A stretch of 64,000 nt of DNA from Site-B1 sp963827785 (lineage in GTDB: Bacteria > Bacteroidota > Bacteroidia > Flavobacteriales > Flavobacteriaceae): the NCBI GenBank assembly GCA_963827785.1, contig CAWHCT010000044.1:31485-95484 (forward strand), read 5' to 3'. A program made the translations under genes and the position numbers. Position 1 is the first letter of the stretch; each line of letters starts with the position of its first letter. Positions 20,132 through 28,484 of the stretch are shown in pieces. The notes under the pieces were generated by a model, which worked only from the letters and a program-made list of their open reading frames with translations, was not told where the DNA came from and searched no databases.

Positions 20132-20795
20132 ATGAAAAACAAAATATTAATGGCAGTATCTAGTTTTATTATTAGTGTTGCCTTTTAAAATTAAGGCTCA
20201 GGATAGTAATTTTGGGAATTGGTTGATATATATTGGAAATAAAAAATTAAATTCTAAATGGAATATCCATAATGAAGTTCAATACAGGAATTATAATGCT
20301 ATTGGCGATCTTGAACAATTATTGTTGCGAACAGGATTAGGATATAGCTTTAATGAAAGTAAGAATAACGTTTTACTAGGTTATGGCTATATTTTATCTG
20401 AAAATTACATTAATAATACAGATGATAAGAATTCAGTTAGTGAACATAGAATATTTCAACAGTTTACATCGAATCAAAAAATAGGAAATGTAAAGATAAA
20501 TCACAGGTACAGGTTCGAACAACGATTTGTAGAAAGTGATTTTAAAATGCGTTTTCGATATTTTTTAGGTATTAATATTCCTTTTAGCCAAAAAGAAACT
20601 AATAAATATTATTTTACTGGTTATAATGAGGTGTTTTTAAATACAGAAACCTCAATTTTTGATAGGAATAGATTATATACTGGTTTGGGTTACAAATTTA
20701 ACAACAGTGTAAGATTAGAACTTGGATATATGAATCAGTTTTTTGAAACTACAAGCAGAGATCAATTAAATATTATCACATTTGTTAATTTCTAA
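20132..20795 (+). CDS. DUF2490 family outer membrane beta-barrel protein
   Basis: After removal of one extra base at about 20159 the gene starts at the ATG 20132 with a signal peptide (MKNKILMAVLVLLLVLPFKI, then KAQ) and continues as a run of amphipathic strands: NWLIYIGNKKLNSKWNIHNE, LLLRTGLGYSFNE, KINHRYRFEQRF, RYFLGINIPF, RLYTGLGYKFNNSVRLELGY, ending in the aromatic strand FVNF. DUF2490 proteins are predicted outer membrane barrels of unknown cargo. Its place between a carbonic anhydrase and a SulP transporter suggests an outer-membrane step for inorganic anions, but that is inference. Confidence 0.75.
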
Positions 20796-20878
20796 CAAAA
20801 AATCATTCAGTTATTTTATGAATCATTTATTAATGTTAAGAAAATAAGTTTAATTTAGACGAAAATCTAAATTAATAT

Positions 20879-22741
20879 ATGAAAAATTTATTTTCAAATA
20901 TTAAAGGAGATGCTTTTGGAGGCATCACAGCTGGGATTGTTGCTTTGCCATTGGCTTTAGCCTTTGGTGTATCCTCAGGCCTAGGGCCTAGCGCAGGATT
21001 ATATGGCGCTATTTTCATTAGTTTTTTTGCAGCACTTTTTGGCGGGACTAATACTCAAATATCCGGACCTACAGCCCCAATGACAGCTGTTAGTATGATT
21101 GTTATTGCTGGAATTATTGCAGCTAATGATGGCGATGTTAATAAAGCATTACCTTCCATTTTGACAGTCTTTTTATTAGCAGGATTATTTCAAATTGGAC
21201 TAGGTGGATTGGGACTTGGAAAATATATCAGATACATACCATATCCGGTAGTATCAGGTTTTATGACGGCTATTGGTGTCATAATCATTATCACTCAAAT
21301 ACTTCCTTCACTTGGATATTATCCTAAAGAAGATATCACTTTTGTTGAACAGTTTAAACCAATAGCACAAGAAGTAATTCTTGAAAACATACTTAAAGAA
21401 GAAGCAGGGGAAGGAATATTGGTTTTAGAAGATTTCAAGGAAACTATCAATAGGGCTGGCACTATTAATCAAGATGATATACTAAAAGAATCCCAAACAC
21501 TGGCTGCAAAAGAGGCTTCAGGTGCCTATGGAGCTTTAAAGGTGATTCCAAGGGCTTTACAGAATATTAATTGGTTGGAACTAATCTTGGCTTTGGGAAC
21601 AATCATAATAATTTTCGGTTTTAAACGAATTACTACTGTGATTCCAAGTACTTTGGTTGCGCTTTTGGTAATGTCTGGAATTGCAGTTGGATTCGGATTG
21701 GATTACAGGCCAATTGAAGAAATACCCAGTGGATTACCAATTCCAAGACTGGAAATTTTTTCCGAGTTTAGCATAGGCAGTATAACACCATACATATTTA
21801 CTGCACTTACTTTATCGCTTTTGGGGGCAATCGATTCGCTTTTAACAAGTGTGGTTGCAGATAATATGACCAAAACCAAGCACAATCCAAATAAAGAATT
21901 GGTTGGTCAAGGAATAGGGAACAGTATTGCTGCTTTATTCGGAGGTATTCCGGGAGCAGGAGCGACCATCCGTACAGTTGTAAATATCAATTCTGGAGGA
22001 AAAACAAAATTATCTGGAATGATTGCCGGTGTAATGTTATTTATAATCTTATTGGCGTTGGCTCCAATTGCTTCAAGGATTCCAGCTGCTGTTTTAGCCG
22101 GAATTTTGATAACTGTAGGAATTGGCGTTATGGACTATAAAGGGTTGAAAGCAATTCCATATTTACCTAAGGATGTAAAAATTGGGCCTTTAAAATTTAG
22201 TATGGAGGTAGTAATAATGCTTACTGTAATGGCCTTGTCAACATTTTGGAACCTGGTATATGCCGTTGGAATAGGATTGGTTATAGCTTCATTGATGTTC
22301 ATGAAGAAGATTGGAGATTTAACAGCAGAAAGGAGTGATGTTAAGCCATTAAAAGAAGAAGCATGGGCTGATGAAGCCGATTTTCCTGATAAATTAAAGG
22401 AAGAAGTTTTTATTAAACACCTCAAAGGACCATTGTTTTTTGGGTCGACTAGTGATTTTCAGCAATTGACTAAACAAATACCGGATACAGCATCTTATGT
22501 TATTTTAAGATTGGGAAGGATGCAATATATGGACCAGTCCGGGTTGTATGCTATGGAGGATATGTTGCTGGATTTAAAGAGCAAGAATATAGAGGTCCTC
22601 TTTGTAAATCTTTTGGAACAACCAAGATATTTGATGGAACGAATTGATATTATTCCTGATTTTGTTCCGGAAGAGCGAATTTTCAAAAGTTTTAATAAAT
22701 GTGTCAACTGGATTAAGCTACACGTTAAAGACAATCATTAA
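20879..22741 (+). CDS. SulP family anion (probable bicarbonate) transporter with STAS domain
   Basis: 620 residues. Multiple membrane helices with the SulP signatures GITAGIVALPLALAFGVSSG and GGTNTQISGPTAPMTA, GAIDSLLTSVVADNMT, FGGIPGAGATIRTVVNIN, and a C-terminal STAS domain (about residues 515-615, FGSTSDFQQ and MQYMDQSGLYAMEDML). A hydrophilic segment at about residues 150-225 is longer than usual between membrane helices. SulP proteins carry sulfate, bicarbonate or other anions; overlap with a carbonic anhydrase gene (1 base) and a second one upstream make bicarbonate the most likely substrate here. Confidence 0.9.
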   Translation: MKNLFSNIKGDAFGGITAGIVALPLALAFGVSSGLGPSAGLYGAIFISFFAALFGGTNTQISGPTAPMTAVSMIVIAGIIAANDGDVNKALPSILTVFLLAGLFQIGLGGLGLGKYIRYIPYPVVSGFMTAIGVIIIITQILPSLGYYPKEDITFVEQFKPIAQEVILENILKEEAGEGILVLEDFKETINRAGTINQDDILKESQTLAAKEASGAYGALKVIPRALQNINWLELILALGTIIIIFGFKRITTVIPSTLVALLVMSGIAVGFGLDYRPIEEIPSGLPIPRLEIFSEFSIGSITPYIFTALTLSLLGAIDSLLTSVVADNMTKTKHNPNKELVGQGIGNSIAALFGGIPGAGATIRTVVNINSGGKTKLSGMIAGVMLFIILLALAPIASRIPAAVLAGILITVGIGVMDYKGLKAIPYLPKDVKIGPLKFSMEVVIMLTVMALSTFWNLVYAVGIGLVIASLMFMKKIGDLTAERSDVKPLKEEAWADEADFPDKLKEEVFIKHLKGPLFFGSTSDFQQLTKQIPDTASYVILRLGRMQYMDQSGLYAMEDMLLDLKSKNIEVLFVNLLEQPRYLMERIDIIPDFVPEERIFKSFNKCVNWIKLHVKDNH

Positions 22742-23367
22742 TGAATATAGATAAAGTATTTAAGAATAATGAAAAGTGGGTTAAAGACAAACTTGCTACT
22801 AATTCAGATTATTTCGAAGAGTTAGGTCGTGGTCAAAACCCCGAGCTACTTTATATTGGCTGCAGTGATAGCAGGGTTACAGCAGAAGATTTGATGGGTC
22901 TTGGTCCCGGTGATGTTTTTGTACATCGCAACATTGCCAACATGGTAACAAGTATTGATCTAAGTGCTATGTCGGTCGTGGAATATGCGGTAGTTCATCT
23001 TAAAGTGAATCATGTGGTAGTTTGCGGGCATTATGCATGTGGTGGAGTAAAAGCAGCCATGCAATCGGCAGATCTTGGAATTCTGAACTCCTGGTTAAGA
23101 AATATACGTGATGTCTATAGAATTCACAGAAATGAATTGAATGCCATAGATGATGAAGAAAAGAAATACGACAGACTGGTTGAACTTAATGTAAAAGAGC
23201 AGTGTGTAAATCTAATTAAAACGGCCTGTGTTCAAAAAGCATATAGAGAGCGAGGATTAAAAGTTCATGGATGGGTTTTTGATGTTCATTCGGGGAAACT
23301 CATTGATCTTAAAATAGATTTCGAAAATTACCTTAAGGATATTATGGAGATCTACCATTTAGATTAG
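22741..23367 (+). CDS. can: Beta-class carbonic anhydrase (second copy)
   Basis: 208 residues, full length. Zinc ligands and dyad: GCSDSR (Cys41, Asp43, Arg45) and CGHYACGGVKAA (His97, Cys100), then the family end VHGWVFDVHSGKLIDLKIDF. It resembles the Can subgroup (RVTAEDLMGLGPGDVFVHRN) and is clearly different from the first copy at 19477, so the two are old paralogues rather than a recent duplication. The start codon overlaps the SulP stop by one base, implying translational coupling. Confidence 0.94.
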   Translation: MNIDKVFKNNEKWVKDKLATNSDYFEELGRGQNPELLYIGCSDSRVTAEDLMGLGPGDVFVHRNIANMVTSIDLSAMSVVEYAVVHLKVNHVVVCGHYACGGVKAAMQSADLGILNSWLRNIRDVYRIHRNELNAIDDEEKKYDRLVELNVKEQCVNLIKTACVQKAYRERGLKVHGWVFDVHSGKLIDLKIDFENYLKDIMEIYHLD

Positions 23368-23386
23368 AATTAATGAAATTCGTTAA

Positions 23387-23896
23387 CTAAACTTGAACCT
23401 CATCTTCTTCAGAGTCATTTTTAATAATGCTTGGAAAAATAGTTGGAGCTAAGGATTTAACCGGATTATAAAGTACAGATTCTTCAAGTTCAGACTTATC
23501 TACAAATGGTAATGTTCTATTCATTTTATCAAAAACAATAAGGATAATACTAAGGATCAATCCAATTTTAAGTGCTCCAAAAACACCGCCAAGCAACTTG
23601 TTTATAATTCCTAAAGCTGCAAAATCGGCAATTTTTGTGAGTGCTTTACCTGCTAAACTTATTGTTAAAACTATGACGACGAATGTTATAGCGAAAGCTG
23701 TAATATTAATGGTTTTTTCGCTCCAGTCGAATCTGCTTTGTAAAAGATCTGCAGCAAAATCACTGAAATGTATTGCGCCATAAACTCCTAAAACCAGGGC
23801 CAATAGTGAGGCCATTTCTACAAACAGTCCTTTAATAAATCCATTAACCAATCCAAAGAGTAATAAGGCACCTAGAATAATATCTAAAACACTCAT
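23387..23896 (-). CDS. CvpA family inner membrane protein
   Basis: 169 residues from the ATG at 23896. Four hydrophobic segments: SVLDIILGALLLFGLVNGF, VEMASLLALVLGVYGAIHF, NITAFAITFVVIVLTISLAG and LLGGVFGALKIGLILSIILI, followed by a charged tail. The GLVNGFIKGLF start and the KLLGGVFG motif are typical of CvpA/colicin V production family proteins, which have no settled biochemical role. The upstream TTG three codons earlier is a less likely start. Confidence 0.87.
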   Translation of the reverse strand: MSVLDIILGALLLFGLVNGFIKGLFVEMASLLALVLGVYGAIHFSDFAADLLQSRFDWSEKTINITAFAITFVVIVLTISLAGKALTKIADFAALGIINKLLGGVFGALKIGLILSIILIVFDKMNRTLPFVDKSELEESVLYNPVKSLAPTIFPSIIKNDSEEDEVQV

Positions 23897-23924
23897 AATT
23901 ATCAATATTTCTGTAAATATAAAT

Positions 23925-23932
23925 TAACTTTG
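23925..23932 (+). promoter_or_regulatory. Putative -7 box before the conserved hypothetical gene
   Basis: TAACTTTG, matching TAnnTTTG, 33 bases before the ATG at 23966. The -33 partner is not evident. Confidence 0.4.
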
Positions 23933-23965
23933 TGACTTAATAACGATCGGTTTTACAAGATTAAT

Positions 23966-24322
23966 ATGTCAAGAGACGAACAATTAAAGGAGCGCTGGGA
24001 CCTGGTGGTTGAAAAACTGTCCAATCAATTCGCAGAAGGAGACACCATGGATCTTGATGCCATTATTTATCTCATAGGAATTCAGGAATTGGGACAAATT
24101 CATCGTGAATTCAAAAAAGATCAAAAACTCGACCTCATGCATATTGCCATATGTAAACTTCTTATGCCATATGGTTTTTACGATTTTGATTTTGTAGATG
24201 AGGAAGGATGGCCTCATTATAAAGTAAAGGAAGAATTACCCAATTTAAAGGCTGGTGAACAAAGTGTTTTAATGAAAGAAGCCATAGTAAACTATTTTGT
24301 GGAAACTAATTATATAGAATAG
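23966..24322 (+). CDS. Conserved flavobacterial hypothetical protein
   Basis: 118 residues, soluble, acidic, with no signal peptide. Notable blocks are KERWDLVVEKLSNQFAEG, LDAIIYLIGIQELGQ, FKKDQKLDLMHIAICKLL and YDFDFVDEEGWPHYK. I recognise it as a protein commonly seen near cvpA and pheS in flavobacteria, but know no function. It is divergent from cvpA and followed by a structured intergenic element. Confidence 0.7.
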   Translation: MSRDEQLKERWDLVVEKLSNQFAEGDTMDLDAIIYLIGIQELGQIHREFKKDQKLDLMHIAICKLLMPYGFYDFDFVDEEGWPHYKVKEELPNLKAGEQSVLMKEAIVNYFVETNYIE

Positions 24323-24324
24323 CT

Positions 24325-24448
24325 TTTGGGCGTTACCTTAATTTTATCTCGACTGAGCTCAATATTACATTAAGGTCGTGCTCTCGCAAATCGCTTCCAG
24401 ACTATACACGTTTGGAGAGCTCCAACAATTGCTTGATCACTAACGCAG
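24325..24448 (+). repeat. Structured intergenic element (three predicted stems)
   Basis: GCGTTA (24330-24335) pairs with TAACGC (24441-24446). Inside, ACCTTAAT (24335-24342) pairs with ATTAAGGT (24369-24376), and TTCCAGAC (24395-24402) pairs with GTTTGGAG (24410-24417, two G-U pairs). The outline is a closed three-way junction of about 120 nucleotides. From memory, flavobacterial genomes contain many intergenic elements starting GGGCGTT and ending CTAACGC; this looks like a diverged member. Confidence 0.6.
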
Positions 24449-24464
24449 TTGATAGAAAAAATAG

Positions 24465-24472
24465 TAAATTTG
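24465..24472 (+). promoter_or_regulatory. Putative -7 box of the pheS promoter
   Basis: TAAATTTG, 22 bases before the pheS ATG and just beyond the end of the structured element. No clear -33 box. Confidence 0.45.
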
Positions 24473-24493
24473 CATTCATTTTGACTACATATC

Positions 24494-25513
24494 ATGTTAG
24501 ATAAGATAAAAGAACTCATAGCAGAAGCAGAAGCGTTTAAGGCACAATCTAAAGAGGAGATTGAAGCATTCAGAATAAAATTTTTAGGAAAAAAAGGATT
24601 TCTCAACGAATTTTTCGCTGAATTTAAAAATGTGGCAAACGACCAGAAAAAGGAGTTTGGACAAACTTTAAATCAACTTAAAAAAACGGCTGAAGACAAG
24701 GTCAATTCATTAAAAGCTGAACTTGAAAGCAAAGAAGAGGTTAAAGGTGTTTATGGCGATCTGTCTCGTCCTGGAGAACCAATAGAAATTGGTGCTCGTC
24801 ATCCTATTTCTATAGTTAAAAATCAGATTATTGATATCTTTTCTCGTATTGGTTTCAATGTTAGTGAAGGTCCGGAAATTGAAGATGACTGGCACAACTT
24901 TACTGCTTTGAACTTGCCGGAATACCATCCGGCGCGGGATATGCAGGACACCTTCTTTATTCAAACCAATCCAGATATTTTATTGCGTACCCATACAAGT
25001 TCTGTACAAGTACGTTACATGGAAAATAACAAGCCACCAATTCGTACTATTTCGCCTGGAAGAGTGTACAGAAACGAAGCTATTTCAGCTCGTTCGCATT
25101 GTTTCTTCCATCAGGTAGAAGGATTGTATATAGATAAGGATGTAAGTTTTGCCGATTTAAAGCAAACATTGCAATACTTTACTACAGAAATGTTTGGCAA
25201 GTCTAAGATACGTTTACGCCCGTCATATTTCCCATTTACAGAACCAAGTGCTGAGGTAGATGTATATTGGGGATTGGAGACCGAAACCGATTATAAAATG
25301 ACCAAAGGAACAGGATGGCTGGAAATAATGGGATGCGGAATGGTAGATCCTAATGTACTTGATAACTGCGGAATCGACTCCAAGGAATATTCTGGTTTTG
25401 CATTTGGGATGGGAATCGACAGAATTGCATTGTTGTTGCATCAAATTAGTGACATTCGATTGTTGAGTGAAAATGATGTGCGCTTTCTTGAGCAATTTAA
25501 GTCGGCACTTTGA
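24494..25513 (+). CDS. pheS: Phenylalanine--tRNA ligase alpha subunit
   Basis: Charges tRNA-Phe as an alpha2-beta2 enzyme with PheT (not in this window). 339 residues, normal length. An N-terminal coiled coil for tRNA binding (residues about 1-85) is followed by the class II synthetase core: GFNVSEGPEIEDDWHNF (motif 1 region), GRVYRNEAISARSHCFFHQV (motif 2) and GFAFGMGIDRIALLLHQ (motif 3), with LRPSYFPFTEPSAEVDV between. An uncharacterised small gene begins two bases after its stop. Confidence 0.97.
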   Translation: MLDKIKELIAEAEAFKAQSKEEIEAFRIKFLGKKGFLNEFFAEFKNVANDQKKEFGQTLNQLKKTAEDKVNSLKAELESKEEVKGVYGDLSRPGEPIEIGARHPISIVKNQIIDIFSRIGFNVSEGPEIEDDWHNFTALNLPEYHPARDMQDTFFIQTNPDILLRTHTSSVQVRYMENNKPPIRTISPGRVYRNEAISARSHCFFHQVEGLYIDKDVSFADLKQTLQYFTTEMFGKSKIRLRPSYFPFTEPSAEVDVYWGLETETDYKMTKGTGWLEIMGCGMVDPNVLDNCGIDSKEYSGFAFGMGIDRIALLLHQISDIRLLSENDVRFLEQFKSAL

Positions 25514-25514
25514 T

Positions 25515-25910
25515 TTGAAAAAAGACATTAACATTCCTGAAGTTAAAGGTGTTTACATGGCTATTGTAAATGAGTACAACGAATTCTATAAAACTTATGA
25601 TTGGAATGCTTATATCATAAACGATAAAGATATTGATTTAGACATGTTACTTATTGTATCTAAAGGATATACTCAAGAAAAGAAAACTTCAATAATGAGA
25701 CACAAACTGGATAAACTTCCTCCAAAAAGCTATGCAAAAATAGAATTGATGCAGGAGGATGTTTTTGTTTTGAATAACGAATTCAAGGTTACTTTTTTTG
25801 AAGATAACAGAATGTATGATAAAACATATTTATTTAGAAAAAACACGATAAACGAAAAAGCCTTGCAACCTATCCCATTAATGGAATGTAAAGGAATATT
25901 AGTTAAATAA
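25515..25910 (+). CDS. Conserved small protein downstream of pheS
   Basis: 131 residues if started at the TTG 25515, two bases after the pheS stop; an upstream start would lie inside pheS and adds no conserved sequence. Conserved-looking blocks are EVKGVYMAIVNEYNE, IDLDMLLIVSKGY, KTSIMRHKLDKLPPKSYAKI and FKVTFFEDNRMYDKTYLFRK. Similar flavobacterial proteins are sometimes labelled as phenylalanyl-tRNA synthetase alpha chain, but this has no synthetase motif and the label probably comes from the neighbouring gene. Function unknown. Confidence 0.68.
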   Translation: MKKDINIPEVKGVYMAIVNEYNEFYKTYDWNAYIINDKDIDLDMLLIVSKGYTQEKKTSIMRHKLDKLPPKSYAKIELMQEDVFVLNNEFKVTFFEDNRMYDKTYLFRKNTINEKALQPIPLMECKGILVK

Positions 25911-25922
25911 AAATACGGTATT

Positions 25923-26258
25923 ATGGCAAACAACGAATTTGAAAAAGGAGTGAAATTCTCTTTTAACGACAGTATAAATTATAACGAAAAAGCTGTAGTT
26001 AGTAAGCATATATTAAAAAAAGACAGCGGAAATATTTCGTTATTCGCTTTTGATAAGGGAGAAGGGTTGAGCGAGCATACCACACCTTTTGATGCGGTTG
26101 TTTATATTGTAGATGGAAAAGCAGATATTATTATTGATGGCAAATCAAATATTCTTGAAGCCAATGATACGATCATCATGCCGGCAAATATTCCTCATGC
26201 CTTAAAGGCTGTAGAAAGTTTTAAAATGGTGTTGACTATGATTAGAGATAAAAATTAA
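25923..26258 (+). CDS. Cupin domain protein
   Basis: 111 residues forming one small beta-barrel: LFAFDKGEGLSEHTTPFDAV (first cupin motif, with His and Glu), VDGKADIIIDGKSNILEAND and TIIMPANIPHALKAVESFKM (second motif, with His). It is probably a metal-binding or sensory cupin; the ligand cannot be told. It follows the small pheS-linked gene by 12 bases and overlaps the 3' end of gpsA by four bases in convergent orientation. Confidence 0.82.
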   Translation: MANNEFEKGVKFSFNDSINYNEKAVVSKHILKKDSGNISLFAFDKGEGLSEHTTPFDAVVYIVDGKADIIIDGKSNILEANDTIIMPANIPHALKAVESFKMVLTMIRDKN

Positions 26259-27256
26259 TCCAACAATTCCGTTAATTTTTTAAATTCTCTTTTTGGGTCC
26301 TTGCCTTCATACAAAACGGCATAAACAGTATTTATAATTGGGATATCTGTTTTCTTCTCATTCGTCTCATTGAGTAAATATGCGCTCTTAGTAGCATAAT
26401 AACCTTCAGCGATCATACTCATTTCCATCTGGGCAGATTTTACGGTATAACCTTTGCCAATCATGTTACCAAACATTCTGTTTCTGGAAAAAACAGAGTA
26501 ACCAGTCACCAACAAATCACCTAAATAAGCCGAGTTATTTATATTGCGTTTTAATTTATGTACATTTTTAAGAAAGCGCTTCATTTCTCGTATGGCATTG
26601 CTCATAAGCACACTCTGGAAATTATCACCATATCCAAGTCCATGAGCAATTCCGGCCGCAATTGCATAAATATTTTTAAGCATTACAGAATATTCAACAC
26701 CAATCACATCATCACTTATTTTTGTCTTTATATATTCACAAGACAGCTTATCAGCTATGTCCTGAGCTTTTTTTGCGTCGGCACAAGAAATAGTTAAATA
26801 GGATAATCGCTCCAGGGCTACCTCTTCTGCATGGCATGGTCCTGCTAATACAGCTATGTTTTCAAAAGGAACTTTATAAACATCATGAAAGTGTTCTCCA
26901 ACCACAAGTCCAGATTCAGGAATGATACCTTTAACAGCAGAAACCACAATTTTATTTTTAACATCCACAGTTAGTTTTTGCAGTTCAGAATACATAAAAG
27001 CCGAAGGTATCGCAAAGATCATAACATCTGCATACTCAGCCATTTCATTAATATCATTGCTTAGTTTTAGTTTTTTTAAATCAAACTCAACTGAACTTAA
27101 GTAACTGGGATTATGCTGCTCTCTCATTAAATGTTCCTTGATATAAACACTTCGCATATACCAACCTACTTCATCCAGATTTTCGCAAAGCATTTTGACA
27201 ATGGCTGTGGCCCAACTTCCCGCTCCAAAAACAGCATATTTCAGTTCTTTACTCAT
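26255..27256 (-). CDS. gpsA: Glycerol-3-phosphate dehydrogenase [NAD(P)+]
   Basis: Makes sn-glycerol 3-phosphate from dihydroxyacetone phosphate for phospholipid synthesis. 333 residues. N-terminal Rossmann motif YAVFGAGSWATAIVKML, VVSAVKGI, LAGPCHAEEVA, and the catalytic domain VMLKNIYAIAAGIAHGLGYG with the conserved lysine, GDLLVTGYSVFSRNRMFG and MIAEGYYATKSAYLL. Complete and uninterrupted. Convergent with the cupin gene. Confidence 0.95.
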   Translation of the reverse strand: MSKELKYAVFGAGSWATAIVKMLCENLDEVGWYMRSVYIKEHLMREQHNPSYLSSVEFDLKKLKLSNDINEMAEYADVMIFAIPSAFMYSELQKLTVDVKNKIVVSAVKGIIPESGLVVGEHFHDVYKVPFENIAVLAGPCHAEEVALERLSYLTISCADAKKAQDIADKLSCEYIKTKISDDVIGVEYSVMLKNIYAIAAGIAHGLGYGDNFQSVLMSNAIREMKRFLKNVHKLKRNINNSAYLGDLLVTGYSVFSRNRMFGNMIGKGYTVKSAQMEMSMIAEGYYATKSAYLLNETNEKKTDIPIINTVYAVLYEGKDPKREFKKLTELLD

Positions 27257-27385
27257 ATAATGGAATTAATAGTTAACCAAAAATACGGAAAAAATCAATC
27301 TTGTTAAACCATTGATAGACAATAAGATGTGTTTTTTGGCATACGTTTTGAAATGTATTAAATATAACTTTTAAATTGTTGGATT

Positions 27386-28336
27386 ATGAAGACTACAAAA
27401 TTACTTTTAGGATTAGTTTTAGCAACTACATTATTTACTTCTTGTATTGTGGATGTCATTCATGACGATGTAGTATATGTAGATAATACACCAACAATTT
27501 CATTGAATCAGTTATTGGGTTCTTATGAATTGTGGTATGTAGACATTAACCAAACAGTAGGCTACGGGGAAACTCCGTTTTTGCAAATGGCGTTTACAAT
27601 GTCATTTAGAAATGGAAATGTTTATGCTAATAATAATCTGGTTGGAATTGGAAGTCAGGGAAGTGGATTCGGAATTTCAGTAGGTTATTACGATGCTTAC
27701 GATATGATTCTGGACATATATCATGATATTGATGGGTATACCACTTTTGATGTCTATCAAATAGACAATAATACAATAGAACTTTACAACCCTTATACTG
27801 ATACCTCATATTTCTTGAATGGATATCAACGTTCTAATTTTGATTATGACTATGTGTTTTATGATAACATTCATTATTTCTTACAGGAATATGAGGCATG
27901 GGAAAAGACTTATACCAGCGAATATGGAGCTCTGAATGAATTTGATAATGAGAATTATTTACAGTTCTTATCTGGTGGCGATGATTCTACTTTCAGAAGT
28001 TCACAGGATTTTGACATCTCAAATGTGAATAATATTTACTGGGATTATATTGGATATTATGGAGTTGGAGATGTTTCCGGGAATATGTATCTTAAAACTT
28101 TAACACTGGATTATGACTATTTTGACAATGAATTCTTTGAATTATACGTTATAAATGATCAGGTTATTGAATTATACCATGCTGCATCTGGAACGGTTTA
28201 TGAATTTACAGGCAGAGGATATATTCAATATATGAAGCTTGGAACAGAAATAGATAAATCTAAATCCTCTGCAGATAAAATGCGTAAGCAGAAAACAAAG
28301 AAGAAAGATAATCCAAGAGAAAATACACGAAGCTAA
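27386..28336 (+). CDS. Tyrosine-rich lipoprotein with an internal duplication, unknown function
   Basis: 316 residues. Lipoprotein signal MKTTKLLLGLVLATTLFTSC. The mature part is rich in Tyr, Asp and Asn and appears to hold two related halves: FDVYQIDNNTIELYNPYTDT in the first and FFELYVINDQVIELYHAASG in the second, each preceded by a strand naming the residue change (LLGSYELWYVD; NNIYWDYIGYYG). The lysine-rich tail (MRKQKTKKKDNPREN) is probably unstructured. Flavobacterial relatives carry misleading enzyme labels; I see no enzyme motif. Likely an outer membrane lipoprotein. Confidence 0.7.
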   Translation: MKTTKLLLGLVLATTLFTSCIVDVIHDDVVYVDNTPTISLNQLLGSYELWYVDINQTVGYGETPFLQMAFTMSFRNGNVYANNNLVGIGSQGSGFGISVGYYDAYDMILDIYHDIDGYTTFDVYQIDNNTIELYNPYTDTSYFLNGYQRSNFDYDYVFYDNIHYFLQEYEAWEKTYTSEYGALNEFDNENYLQFLSGGDDSTFRSSQDFDISNVNNIYWDYIGYYGVGDVSGNMYLKTLTLDYDYFDNEFFELYVINDQVIELYHAASGTVYEFTGRGYIQYMKLGTEIDKSKSSADKMRKQKTKKKDNPRENTRS

Positions 28337-28364
28337 ATTTTTTGGTTGGTTATTTAGTTTCAAG

Positions 28365-28404
28365 ACCGCTCATCTGATATTTATACAGTTGGGCGGTTTC
28401 TCTT
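28365..28404 (+). terminator. Probable terminator after the tyrosine-rich lipoprotein gene
   Basis: ACCGCTCA (28365-28372) pairs with TGGGCGGT (28390-28397, one G-U pair) across a 17-base loop, followed by a T-rich run. The long loop makes it weaker than the others. Confidence 0.45.
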
Positions 28405-28484
28405 TATATTTTATAATATGATTTAGCTGTTTTAAAAAACATAATTTTGTATTTTTGAATTATAATTTTAAAACACTAAAACCA

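Noticed and set aside
25515..25910. Second phenylalanyl-tRNA synthetase alpha gene
   Set aside because: None of the class II synthetase motifs occurs in this 131-residue protein.
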